Positions 16,704-25,146 of a DNA stretch of 64,000 nucleotides are shown here, piece after piece. How positions within the stretch are numbered: position 1 is the stretch's first letter; each line of letters begins with the position of its first letter. The stretch spans positions 62,001-126,000 of the forward strand of contig NZ_JABURM010000005.1 of the NCBI RefSeq assembly GCF_014762685.1. Direction: 5' to 3'. This stretch comes from Gracilimonas sp. Lineage in GTDB: Bacteria; Bacteroidota; Rhodothermia; Balneolales; Balneolaceae. Under the pieces are notes generated by a model, which saw only the letters and a program-made list of their open reading frames with translations, was not told where the DNA came from and did no database searches. The position numbers and the translations under genes were made by a program.

Positions 16704-17279
16704 ATGAAGACGTCACACAAAATATGGATGGCATTTGCAGCACTTTTATTGATCGGAATTTACCTCGTTCCAATCTGGAGTATCGGTATGGAAGCTCCAC
16801 AGTATCCTGAAGGGATCGGAATGAATATTATGGTTGATAATATTGAAGGTAAAGAACCGCAGGATCTAAAAAATATAAATGGTTTGAATCACTACATCGG
16901 TATGAAACCAATAGAACCTGCTTCCATACCTGAGTTGAAGATCATGCCTTACATTTTCGGTTTTTTAATCATTTCCGGATTGGTGATTGCAGGAACGGGT
17001 AAACGCACTTTGATCTTGTTTTGGCTAGGTATTTTTATATTGGTGTCTATAGCCGGACTGGTTGACTTTTACTTATGGGGATATGATTACGGACATAATC
17101 TGAATCCGGATGCCCCGATCAAGGTGCCGGGTATGACCTATCAGCCTCCATTGATTGGCAGTAAACAGCTGTTGAATATCAATGCAACCTCACTGCCACA
17201 TATCGGATTTTATATTTCGTTGGTTTCCATGAGTATTGCCGGTTTGGCTTGGTGGAAAAGTAAAGATCAGAAATCGTAA
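16704..17279 (+). CDS. Membrane protein of clade II nos clusters
   Basis: This 191-aa protein has an N-terminal helix (about 8-27), then a soluble stretch with HYIGMKPIEPASIPELKIMPYIFG, then three further helices to residue 185. LPHIGFY near the end and the HYIGM segment hold conserved-looking His and Met residues that could handle copper. Similar proteins lie between nosZ and nosL in Bacteroidota nos clusters. It may correspond to the poorly known NosB-type membrane protein, but I cannot confirm that. A role in NosZ maturation or electron supply is inferred from position only. Confidence 0.7.
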   Translation: MKTSHKIWMAFAALLLIGIYLVPIWSIGMEAPQYPEGIGMNIMVDNIEGKEPQDLKNINGLNHYIGMKPIEPASIPELKIMPYIFGFLIISGLVIAGTGKRTLILFWLGIFILVSIAGLVDFYLWGYDYGHNLNPDAPIKVPGMTYQPPLIGSKQLLNINATSLPHIGFYISLVSMSIAGLAWWKSKDQKS

Positions 17280-17292
17280 AGTGAGGCCGGAT

Positions 17293-17760
17293 ATGAGATT
17301 TTCAAAATTCATATTAAAGGTCAGTTTAATGATAATTGCTCTGATTCTTTTGGTCGGGTGTAGTCAGGAGCCTGTTCCAATTCATTATAACAGTGACGAA
17401 TGCGCTCACTGTAAAATGATGATCACCGACAATCAGTTTGCGGCCCAACTGGTCACGGATAAAGGTAAGGCCTATAAATTTGATGCCATTGAATGCATGG
17501 CCGTTTACTATCGTGAGAATCAAAATGATTTAAGCGGTTCCAGACTGTGGGTCAGTAATTACAATAAACCCGGTACCTGGCTGGATGCTTTAGAAGCCCA
17601 GTTTGTGAAGAGTGAGGTTATTAATAGTCCTATGGGTGAATCCCTGCTTGCTTTACCGGGGAAAGAGGCCGCAGACGAACATGTAGAAGACAAACCCGGG
17701 CGTTTACTGCTTTGGGATGAAGTCTCCCAAACGGATATGAAAAAGGGAACGCACAGATAG
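17293..17760 (+). CDS. nosL: NosL copper chaperone lipoprotein
   Basis: NosL delivers Cu(I) for NosZ maturation. An ATG at 17293 is chosen over the upstream ATG at 17236, which lies inside the previous gene, because it puts a clean lipoprotein signal (LLVGC, Cys23) at the start of a 155-aa protein. The copper-binding motif ECAHCKMMI (Cys37, Cys40, Met42/43) and FDAIECMAVY are typical. It sits in the usual place before nosD. Confidence 0.92.
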   Translation: MRFSKFILKVSLMIIALILLVGCSQEPVPIHYNSDECAHCKMMITDNQFAAQLVTDKGKAYKFDAIECMAVYYRENQNDLSGSRLWVSNYNKPGTWLDALEAQFVKSEVINSPMGESLLALPGKEAADEHVEDKPGRLLLWDEVSQTDMKKGTHR

Positions 17761-17793
17761 CATTTTCAATAGTTAAAAAAATGGAGGTCAGCA

Positions 17794-19032
17794 TTGAAAG
17801 GTTTAACATGTATAACTATGATGGGCTTATTCCTGCTCGTCGGTTCCATCGCTTCGGCTCAACCCGTTACGGTTTCGCCGGAGGGAGAGACTTCCACCAT
17901 AGTTGAGGGACTAGAATTAACTCAGCCCTATGACACTCTCATCATCAAAGAGGGAACCTATCGTGAGCACAACCTGATAGTTGATCATCCGCTTACCATT
18001 ATTGGGGAAGGCCGACCCGTGATAGATGGGGAGAAAAAAGGGTTCATCCTGGTTATAACTGGAGATGATGTAACCGTGAAAGGCCTTGAAATCCGCAATA
18101 CCAGTACTAGTTTTATGGAAGATTACGCAGGCATTCTGATTGAGAAAACCAAAAATACGGTCATCGAAGACGTAAGATTGATCGATAATTTTTTCGGGAT
18201 TTATCTTGCTGAGACCGATAAAGCCAAAATCAAAAATAATTATTTATCAGCATCGGGAGAACGGGAGACTTCATCAGGAAATGGAATTCATCTTTGGTAC
18301 AGCAAAGACACAAAAATTGAAGGTAACTATGTGCGTGGTCATCGCGACGGATTGTATTTTGAATTCGTTGATGGAGCCTTCATCACCAATAACCTGAGTG
18401 AAGAAAATATCCGTTATGGCATTCATTTCATGTATTCCGATAACTGCAGTTATGTGGAAAATACATTCAGGGATAATGGTGGAGGCGTAGCAGTTATGTA
18501 CACCTCGAATGTTGAGATCATCGGTAACCGTTTTGAGGACAACTGGGGATCATCTGCTTATGGTATGCTTTTGAAGGAGATCAACCGCAGTCGTATTGAG
18601 AATAATCATTTTGAGAACAATTCGGTGGGACTTTACATAGAGGCCACCAGCCGTAACGAAGTTAAGGGGAATACATTTCGGCAAAATGGTTGGGCGGTAA
18701 AACTGATGGCAAACTCAACGGATAACGTATTTAGTGAGAATAATTTCATTGCCAACTCTTTTGAAGTTTCGACGAATAGCCGGCGTAATTTTAACGAGTT
18801 TACCGGGAATTACTGGAGCCAATATGAAGGCTATGACCTGGATCGGGATGGAGTAGGAGATGTTCCACATCATCCGGTACGATTGTTTACGATACTGGTT
18901 GAAAAACAACCACAGTCTCTGCTGTTGCTAAGAAGCTTGTTGGTAGACATACTGGATGCTGCAGAAAAAGTGATGCCGGCGTTAACCCCTGAAACACTCA
19001 TCGACATCAAACCACAAATGAATGAGTTATGA
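17794..19032 (+). CDS. nosD: NosD periplasmic beta-helix protein for NosZ copper-site assembly
   Basis: NosD works with the NosFY transporter to assemble the CuZ cluster. The 412-aa protein has a Sec signal (to about residue 22) and then many parallel beta-helix repeats of the form N..I..N.F..n..GI.l. It starts at TTG 17794, preceded by a GGAGG ribosome-binding site at 17783-17787 with 6-bp spacing; a strong Shine-Dalgarno is unusual in this window and decides the start. Its stop overlaps the nosF start by 4 bp. Confidence 0.93.
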   Translation: MKGLTCITMMGLFLLVGSIASAQPVTVSPEGETSTIVEGLELTQPYDTLIIKEGTYREHNLIVDHPLTIIGEGRPVIDGEKKGFILVITGDDVTVKGLEIRNTSTSFMEDYAGILIEKTKNTVIEDVRLIDNFFGIYLAETDKAKIKNNYLSASGERETSSGNGIHLWYSKDTKIEGNYVRGHRDGLYFEFVDGAFITNNLSEENIRYGIHFMYSDNCSYVENTFRDNGGGVAVMYTSNVEIIGNRFEDNWGSSAYGMLLKEINRSRIENNHFENNSVGLYIEATSRNEVKGNTFRQNGWAVKLMANSTDNVFSENNFIANSFEVSTNSRRNFNEFTGNYWSQYEGYDLDRDGVGDVPHHPVRLFTILVEKQPQSLLLLRSLLVDILDAAEKVMPALTPETLIDIKPQMNEL

Positions 19033-19739
19033 TAGAACTAAGAGGATTAAAAAAGAAGTTTGGTCGGTTAACGGTACTTGATGAACCCGACCTGGAGATT
19101 CCTTCAGGTCAGGCCACCGGAATTGTCGGTCCAAACGGCTCAGGTAAAACAACCATGATCAAAAGTATTCTTGGATTGGTGAAACCGACTGAGGGTGAGG
19201 TATTGATCAATGGAGAGTTAGTGAACGACCGCTGGGAATACCGTGAAAAGATTGGCTATATGCCGCAAGTGGCTCGTTATCCGGAAAATATGACAGTGGA
19301 AGAGTTGTTTACTTTTATAAAAAAAATCAGGGGAAATAAGTCTTCATATGAATTAAAACTTATTGATCATTTTGCGCTGGAACCGGAACTGAAGAAGCCT
19401 ATGCGAACCCTGTCCGGCGGTACCCGGCAGAAGGTAGGGGCAGTTTTATCCATGATGTTTGATCCGGAGATTCTCATCTTTGATGAACCCACTGCCGGGC
19501 TCGATCCCCGTTCAAGTGTTCAATTCAAAAAGAAAGTGCAAAACCTGAAAGAACGTGGTAAAACCATCATTCTAACGACCCATATTATGAGCGAAATTGA
19601 GGAACTCGCTGATTACCTCATCTTCATCGTGGAAGGTAAAATCAAATATCATGGGCCAATGAAAGAGCTTTTAGCACATCATAAAGCACAGCGTTTGGAA
19701 GGTGCCGTTGCCAAAATGATGGAGGAGGAAGCCGCATGA
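19029..19739 (+). CDS. nosF: NosF ABC-transporter ATPase
   Basis: This 236-aa ATPase has Walker A GPNGSGKTT, Q-loop near YMPQVAR, signature LSGGTRQKV and Walker B ILIFDEPTAGLD followed by the H-loop in TTHIMSE. With NosY it powers the NosD-dependent step of copper-site assembly. ATGA overlaps on both sides (nosD and nosY) give tight translational coupling. Confidence 0.95.
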   Translation: MIELRGLKKKFGRLTVLDEPDLEIPSGQATGIVGPNGSGKTTMIKSILGLVKPTEGEVLINGELVNDRWEYREKIGYMPQVARYPENMTVEELFTFIKKIRGNKSSYELKLIDHFALEPELKKPMRTLSGGTRQKVGAVLSMMFDPEILIFDEPTAGLDPRSSVQFKKKVQNLKERGKTIILTTHIMSEIEELADYLIFIVEGKIKYHGPMKELLAHHKAQRLEGAVAKMMEEEAA

Positions 19740-20527
19740 AAACACTAACGATTTTAAGTTACCAATGGAAAGATATGATACGGGGAAAATGGATCTTCGG
19801 CTATGCCCTTATATATCTGCTGATTACAGACGCACTCATTCGTTTTGGAGGAGCCGGCCCAAAAGCTTTACTCAGCATTTCAAATGTCATGCTTCTGCTC
19901 ATTCCTCTTGTGGGGATGATTTATGGCGCCTTATATCTCTATCAGTCCAGGGAGTTTACCGAATTACTTTTAGCGCAACCACTCAACCGGAAAACTATTT
20001 TTTGGGGATTATATGGTGGACTTGCCGTACCCCTTGCTTTAGCCTTTACAGCCGGAATTTTGATTCCTATGGCTTATAATGGAATGCTCTTTTCTGAAAA
20101 TGCACTATCCATCTTGTTATTGTTGATACTTGGAAATGTATTAACCCTGTTATTTGTAGGAATAGGATTCTGGATGGGGCTTACTTTTTTCGAAGATCGC
20201 ATCAAAGGATTGGGGTTTTCTCTTATCAGCTGGCTTTTCTTGGCTGTTTTGTATGATGGTTTGGTCCTGTTTCTGATCTTTATATTGGGAGATTATCCCA
20301 TCGAAGAACCAATGCTGGCCTTAACCTTGTTGAACCCAATCGATCTTGCCAGAATTACCGTATTGCTGGAATTTGATATATCGGCTTTAATGGGATATAC
20401 CGGCGCAGTATTTACTCGATTTTTCGGAAGCTTTTATGGAATGCTGACGGCTATAGCATGTATGTTGATTTGGCTGGTAATTCCACTGTGGAGAGCAGTT
20501 CAACGGTTTAGGAAAATGGATTTTTGA
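19736..20527 (+). CDS. nosY: NosY ABC-transporter permease
   Basis: This 263-aa protein has six membrane segments (about 20-38, 46-68, 96-115, 123-150, 160-185, 235-255) and the ABC-2 permease pattern with YQSREFTELLLAQPLNRK, the cytosolic coupling region. It pairs with NosF, whose gene overlaps by 4 bp. It ends the canonical nos accessory set; the flavoprotein gene follows after 55 bp. Confidence 0.93.
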   Translation: MKTLTILSYQWKDMIRGKWIFGYALIYLLITDALIRFGGAGPKALLSISNVMLLLIPLVGMIYGALYLYQSREFTELLLAQPLNRKTIFWGLYGGLAVPLALAFTAGILIPMAYNGMLFSENALSILLLLILGNVLTLLFVGIGFWMGLTFFEDRIKGLGFSLISWLFLAVLYDGLVLFLIFILGDYPIEEPMLALTLLNPIDLARITVLLEFDISALMGYTGAVFTRFFGSFYGMLTAIACMLIWLVIPLWRAVQRFRKMDF

Positions 20528-20582
20528 GTCTTTCTGGAAAACCTTTTTAATGTTATATAGTACTTAACAAAAATATAGAGCA

Positions 20583-21740
20583 ATGGGAAAAACAATATTG
20601 GTATTAGGCGGCGGAATTGGCGGGATCAACACAGCCAAAGAATTGAATAGAAAAATTGGAAATGAAGATGGCATTAACCTTGCCCGGATCCTTGTTTTTG
20701 AGAAGGATGAGAAAAATGTATTTGGTCCTTCATTAACGTGGCTTATGGTTGGTAAAAGAGAAATGGAAGAAGTATACCGTGAAACTAAAGATGCCGAAAT
20801 TGGGGGTATTGAAATCATTTTAGGCGATATTGAATCCGTGGATCCGGAAAATATATCGGTTACGTCCGGCGGGAAAAAATATAAAGGCGATTATATGGTC
20901 GTTTCACTCGGTGTTGAGCAGTCATCAGAGTATCATCTTGGGTTATTGGGGCACAACTTCTACACGCTTGAGGGGGCTGCTTCATTCTATGACGATTTAA
21001 AAGAATTTAAAGGTGGAAAAATTACGATTGTAGTTCCCTCACTGCCATACAAATCACCGGTAGCTCCTTACGAAGCCACGATGCTTGTTGAAAACTATAT
21101 TAGGGAGCATGGACTGAGAGATAAGACAGAAATTGCTCTTTATACTCCGGAATCGGAACCAATGCCATTTGCCGGTCAGGAAATTTCTGAAAATGTAAAA
21201 GAGTTGATGAAATCAAAAGGGGTGCAGTACAAACCCAATCACCAATTGGTTTCGGGTTCAGATAAAACTTTGGTTTTTAAAACCGATTCCGAAGGCCGTA
21301 AAGAAGTTGATTTCAGTTTAATGGCGTACACTCCCAAACACGAATGTCCTTCTGTAATAAAAGACACCGGGTTGGTTGGAGAATCAGGCTGGATTGAAGT
21401 TGACCGAAAAACAATGGAAACTGATTTTTCCAATGTATATGCCATTGGAGATATCACGGCCATTCGTCTTGATTCAGGTGAAACACTTCCAAAAGCCGGC
21501 GTTTTTGCTCAATATCAGGGGCATATTGTAGCACATAATATTGCCAGAGATATCTCAGGTAAATCACCCGATGAAATTTTTGAGGGAGAGGGAGAATATA
21601 TCCTCGAATTAGGAGGAGATAAGGCTCAAAAAATTAAGGGAAATTTCTACGAAACCGATGTAGATGCCAAAAAATCAAGCATGATCAGGCATTGGGAAAA
21701 AGTATTGTTCGAGAAATCCTGGTTTATCAAAAACTTTTGA
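20583..21740 (+). CDS. SQR/NDH-2-like FAD-dependent pyridine nucleotide-disulfide oxidoreductase
   Basis: This 385-aa flavoprotein has the FAD-binding GGGIGG near the N-terminus and the second dinucleotide motif VYAIGDIT near residue 290. It resembles sulfide:quinone oxidoreductases, but the position normally Cys (PYKCP...) is Ser in SLPYKSPVAPYEA, and the only cysteine in the protein is in KHECPSV. Sulfide oxidation by the usual trisulfide mechanism is therefore unlikely. It may instead pass electrons to the quinone pool, perhaps for the nos pathway. It is probably peripheral on the inner membrane. Confidence 0.75.
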   Translation: MGKTILVLGGGIGGINTAKELNRKIGNEDGINLARILVFEKDEKNVFGPSLTWLMVGKREMEEVYRETKDAEIGGIEIILGDIESVDPENISVTSGGKKYKGDYMVVSLGVEQSSEYHLGLLGHNFYTLEGAASFYDDLKEFKGGKITIVVPSLPYKSPVAPYEATMLVENYIREHGLRDKTEIALYTPESEPMPFAGQEISENVKELMKSKGVQYKPNHQLVSGSDKTLVFKTDSEGRKEVDFSLMAYTPKHECPSVIKDTGLVGESGWIEVDRKTMETDFSNVYAIGDITAIRLDSGETLPKAGVFAQYQGHIVAHNIARDISGKSPDEIFEGEGEYILELGGDKAQKIKGNFYETDVDAKKSSMIRHWEKVLFEKSWFIKNF

Positions 21741-21743
21741 GCA

Positions 21744-22805
21744 TCAAGCATATTTCCAGTTAAAATCTGCATGCAAAGACCGGTATTTCATCTTGTGCCA
21801 AAGCCCTAGTAATACTCCCCAGAAAATTACCGCAACCAGTTGATGCAACACACCCAGTGAAATCGGAACGTTGTAGATGAGGGTGAAGATTCCCAAAAAG
21901 TACTGAATGAGTATTACTCCTATTAAAGCTAAACTCAAAGGTAAAAGATCTTTATGGTCTTGAGACCGATACACCTTCAAACTTAAAATACCAACAGCTA
22001 TCAACAGAACAGTACCGGCTAACCTGTGAATCCATTGGATGGTGCCCGGGTTTTCAATTAGGTTCAGGAAAAAAGGATCTAACATGCTAAAGGTAGGAGG
22101 AAGCCATTGCCCGCCCATTTTTGGAAAGGTATTATACATGTATCCTGCATCTAGGCCGGCGGTAAAGGCTCCATAAATAATTTGAATCCAAAGAATCACT
22201 GCGATTGAATACATCCATTTTTTATACGGAATCTCTTCTTTTTCCTTTTTCTTTAAACTGCTGTGATATTTGACATCTAAGGCCAGCCACAGGCAATACG
22301 CAAATAAGATTAAAGCAAGGGAAAAATGAATAGCCAGTCGGTTATGGCTCACATAGGGAACATCAGCCAGCCCGCTTTTTACCATAATCCATCCCATAGC
22401 TCCTTGTAAAGCTCCAAGGCCCAGCAGTATGAACATTCGTTTCAGGAGTTTGTGGTCAAAACAACCACGTGCCCAGAAATAAAGGAAGGGTATGACGAAG
22501 ATTATCCCGAGCAATCTTCCAAGCAGCCGGTGCAGGTATTCCCAAAAGAAAATGGTCTTAAATTTTTCCAGCTCCATCCCTTTGTTGAGCTGTTGGTATT
22601 GTGGGAATTGCTTGTAATGCTCAAAGGTTTCAATCCATTCAGCTTCCGAAGTTGGTGGGATAGCGCCCATAATCAGGTTCCATTCGCTCATGGAAAGCCC
22701 GGAATCCGTGAGCCGGGTAATACCGCCAATAACAACCATTAAGCTGATAAGTATTATTCCAGACCATAGCCAGATATAAACAGGGCGATTGTAGGGTGAG
22801 CTCAT
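21744..22805 (-). CDS. ctaA: Haem A synthase, COX15/CtaA family
   Basis: This 353-aa membrane protein has eight helices. Conserved family motifs are GGITRLTDSGLSMSEWNLIMG, FEHYKQFPQYQ, FFWEYLHRLLGR, ALQGAMGWIMVKSGL and QWIHRLAGT. It converts haem O to haem A for cytochrome oxidases of the A/B families. The length fits COX15 rather than the shorter Firmicute CtaA. No ctaB lies nearby. It ends 3 bp from the convergent flavoprotein gene. Confidence 0.93.
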   Translation of the reverse strand: MSSPYNRPVYIWLWSGIILISLMVVIGGITRLTDSGLSMSEWNLIMGAIPPTSEAEWIETFEHYKQFPQYQQLNKGMELEKFKTIFFWEYLHRLLGRLLGIIFVIPFLYFWARGCFDHKLLKRMFILLGLGALQGAMGWIMVKSGLADVPYVSHNRLAIHFSLALILFAYCLWLALDVKYHSSLKKKEKEEIPYKKWMYSIAVILWIQIIYGAFTAGLDAGYMYNTFPKMGGQWLPPTFSMLDPFFLNLIENPGTIQWIHRLAGTVLLIAVGILSLKVYRSQDHKDLLPLSLALIGVILIQYFLGIFTLIYNVPISLGVLHQLVAVIFWGVLLGLWHKMKYRSLHADFNWKYA

Positions 22806-23013
22806 ATATTTATTTGGGAAATCTGATTTAGAATAATTTAGCCAGTGGGCAAAATATCCATTTTTGAGAGAAAGTACTTTGTGTAATTGGTAAGAATTTT
22901 GAAAAAATAACTGCCATTTTGAAGGATTTAACGTGTGTCAATAAATCATTTAATTTGGTTCTAATTGGTGATACTTTGAGCTAGTAAAAAATTTATAGAA
23001 ACGGATTGCTTCA

Positions 23014-24102
23014 ATGAATAAATATTACGCAGCAGTTTTCGGAGCAGGAATTTCCGGAACGGCCATTGCTAATGAGTTAGCTAAAAGAGATAAAAAAATT
23101 CTTTTAATTGATCCCCATGTTTCTGAAAATGCCCCGGGAGCCCCCGCCGGGTTAGTAAATCCGGCTACCGGAAGGAGAGCTAAAAAGAGCTGGAGATGCC
23201 AGGAATGCATGGAGGCCCTGAGAGAGCTGGTGGATGAACTTATCAGGTTTTCCGGCAGAGATGATTTAATCTCAGATACGGGCACCATCAGGCCGGCTAT
23301 TAACGAGAAACTTGCAGATAACTTCAAAGAAGCCCTGGATAAATACAACTGGCCGGAGGGCTGGATTCGATGGATAAATGAAGAAGAAGTCTCAGAATTG
23401 AACCCGGAAATTGCTCCAAACTTTGGGGCTCTTTTCCTGGATTGTGGATTTACAGTTTACGTGGATCGATATTTGAATACTTATCGGAAATATTTGCGGG
23501 AAAAAGGAGTGAAATGCCGCTATGAAAAGGCAGAGTATCAGGCAGGTGAGAGCGGAGATGGTTTTAGAATTAAATTCGAAAACGGGGAAGTGTTAAATGC
23601 AGAACATGTTATTGTAGCTGCCGGACATCAAACCCCGGGATTCAGAGATTGGGAGTATCTGCCGCTGCACCGGGTTAAAGGACAAATCGTTTGGTTTGAA
23701 GCCGATGAAGACCTGGATTGGAATCATGCCACTTCGGCCATGGGTTACAGCCTGAGAAGGGGGGACAGGGACTTGATCGTAGGATCTACGTACGAGCATA
23801 AATTTGAAGATCTCGATACCACGGAAAAGGCATTTAATCAGATTAAGGGAAAGCTTGTGAAAATGTTTCCCAATATAGCTGAAAAAGTGAGGAAGAAAGA
23901 TCAAATGGCGGGAGTCCGGGTTACAACTCCAAACCGGTTGCCGGTGATTGGCCGCCATCCCCAAAATAAAAACCTTTGTATTTACACAGCTATGGGCTCC
24001 AAGGGACTCCTGTTTTCCCAATATGTAGGGAGTTTACTGGCCGAGCACTTGATCAATAACGTTCAAATTCCCGAAGAAATAGATACTGTAAGGTTTGAGT
24101 GA
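23014..24102 (+). CDS. FAD-dependent oxidoreductase of the D-amino-acid oxidase family
   Basis: This 362-aa protein begins with an FAD-binding motif (FGAGISGTAIANEL) and has the DAO C-terminal signature GVRVTTPNRLPVIGRHP and MGSKGLLFSQYVG. It resembles the glycine oxidase/MnmC-oxidase branch, which oxidises C-N bonds, but the substrate is unknown. No signal peptide is seen, so it is cytosolic. It stands alone between two minus-strand genes. Confidence 0.85.
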   Translation: MNKYYAAVFGAGISGTAIANELAKRDKKILLIDPHVSENAPGAPAGLVNPATGRRAKKSWRCQECMEALRELVDELIRFSGRDDLISDTGTIRPAINEKLADNFKEALDKYNWPEGWIRWINEEEVSELNPEIAPNFGALFLDCGFTVYVDRYLNTYRKYLREKGVKCRYEKAEYQAGESGDGFRIKFENGEVLNAEHVIVAAGHQTPGFRDWEYLPLHRVKGQIVWFEADEDLDWNHATSAMGYSLRRGDRDLIVGSTYEHKFEDLDTTEKAFNQIKGKLVKMFPNIAEKVRKKDQMAGVRVTTPNRLPVIGRHPQNKNLCIYTAMGSKGLLFSQYVGSLLAEHLINNVQIPEEIDTVRFE

Positions 24103-24153
24103 GCTTAAATTCAGGTGCGCCTTAAGTAGTTATTTTTATATGAATTATTGAAT

Positions 24154-24603
24154 TCAATTTCCGACCGACCGAGCCTGAACAATTGTTTCACGGAAACTCG
24201 CATGACAATTTACACAGCCCTGCTGTACAATCCGGTATTGTTCTAAAACTTTATTCATATCATGTTGAATAGCTGCTTTTTTAATCGAATCGGCATGATT
24301 ATGAACTAACTTATCGTATTCTCCAAAAGCAGGCATTTGGTCTCCGAGCGTTTTTTGTATGAACTTTCTTGTTTCTTCAGAAAGGGGAGGGTGCTGGTTG
24401 ATTGCGGTGGCTCCTTGCTCTATAAGATGAAAGTTCTGCGTATAAATGCCCTCGTTTATCATACTAACATCTGCCATAATAAGCCGCATAATGGTTTGAA
24501 GGTCAGGGGAATTGTTAGCCTGTATTTGGTTATTCAAGGTTAACCCGGTTAAAGTAACGGCCGAAATTAACAAGATTGACAGAAATAGCTTTTGTTTTTT
24601 CAT
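24154..24603 (-). CDS. Cytochrome c'/c556-like periplasmic protein
   Basis: This 149-aa protein has a Sec signal peptide (to about residue 29) and one C-terminal haem motif QQGCVNCHASFRE (Cys130, Cys133, His134), the layout of four-helix cytochromes c' and c556. Met43 is a possible sixth ligand as in c556. Without it the haem would be five-coordinate and able to bind NO. The gene lies 13 bp after the 132-aa membrane protein gene, and their shared promoter region holds operator D, so a role in NO handling is plausible. Confidence 0.85.
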   Translation of the reverse strand: MKKQKLFLSILLISAVTLTGLTLNNQIQANNSPDLQTIMRLIMADVSMINEGIYTQNFHLIEQGATAINQHPPLSEETRKFIQKTLGDQMPAFGEYDKLVHNHADSIKKAAIQHDMNKVLEQYRIVQQGCVNCHASFRETIVQARSVGN

Positions 24604-24616
24604 AAAAGACTAAGTA

Positions 24617-25015
24617 TTAAAGATTGAGTTCAGTTAGTTTCCGGAATTGAGGTCTTATTCCCAGATAAATCAATAGCCAAATTGCAGCTCTGATAGCCAT
24701 TGCAATGACACTTTGTATGGCTGCATTTCCACCGGTTAAATAAAATGTCCCAACGGTAAATAGTATCAAAAGATTGAAAATGAGCACAAACAGGGTCATG
24801 TATATTGCCTTCGAATGCTTTTTCCAAATCAACAGGCCGGTTCCAACATAGATAAATCCCATAATGAAATTAAAAATCAGTAATGGCTGTAGTATGTGAT
24901 AACCGGGATTGAAAAATCCAAACAGAACTCCTCCGCCGGCAAAAACAGTTATCCCTCCAAAGAGTATCGCCGTCAAAGCTCCTGACTTTTCTTCAAAACT
25001 TGACCTATTCTTCAT
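24617..25015 (-). CDS. Four-helix membrane protein of unknown function
   Basis: This 132-aa protein has four hydrophobic segments (about 16-34, 42-62, 70-90, 98-118). I do not recognise the family. It probably forms an operon with the cytochrome c'-like gene 13 bp downstream and is divergent from the U32 operon, with operator D in the 131-bp gap. It may be the membrane partner of the cytochrome. Confidence 0.6.
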   Translation of the reverse strand: MKNRSSFEEKSGALTAILFGGITVFAGGGVLFGFFNPGYHILQPLLIFNFIMGFIYVGTGLLIWKKHSKAIYMTLFVLIFNLLILFTVGTFYLTGGNAAIQSVIAMAIRAAIWLLIYLGIRPQFRKLTELNL

Positions 25016-25070
25016 ATTTATATCCGAAATTGGTAACTCATATGCGTTATAGATTCATCAAATGATTAAT

Positions 25071-25094
25071 AAATAATACAAAATTGTCTTAAAA
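25071..25094. promoter_or_regulatory. Operator candidate D: AAATAATA(N8)TCTTAAAA
   Basis: It differs from site B at one base of the left half and shares the right half fully; the spacer CAAAATTG resembles CAAAATAC of site B. It sits in the divergent region between the cytochrome c'-like pair and the U32 operon, 52 bp before the latter's start, and could control both. Confidence 0.55.
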
Positions 25095-25146
25095 CTTTTA
25101 TTATAAGTTTGATAAGAAATGTAATCCTATATAGTTCGGAATATTT

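Noticed and set aside
17236-17292. Upstream start codon for nosL
   Set aside because: It lies inside the preceding membrane protein gene and would place 19 hydrophilic residues before the lipoprotein signal.
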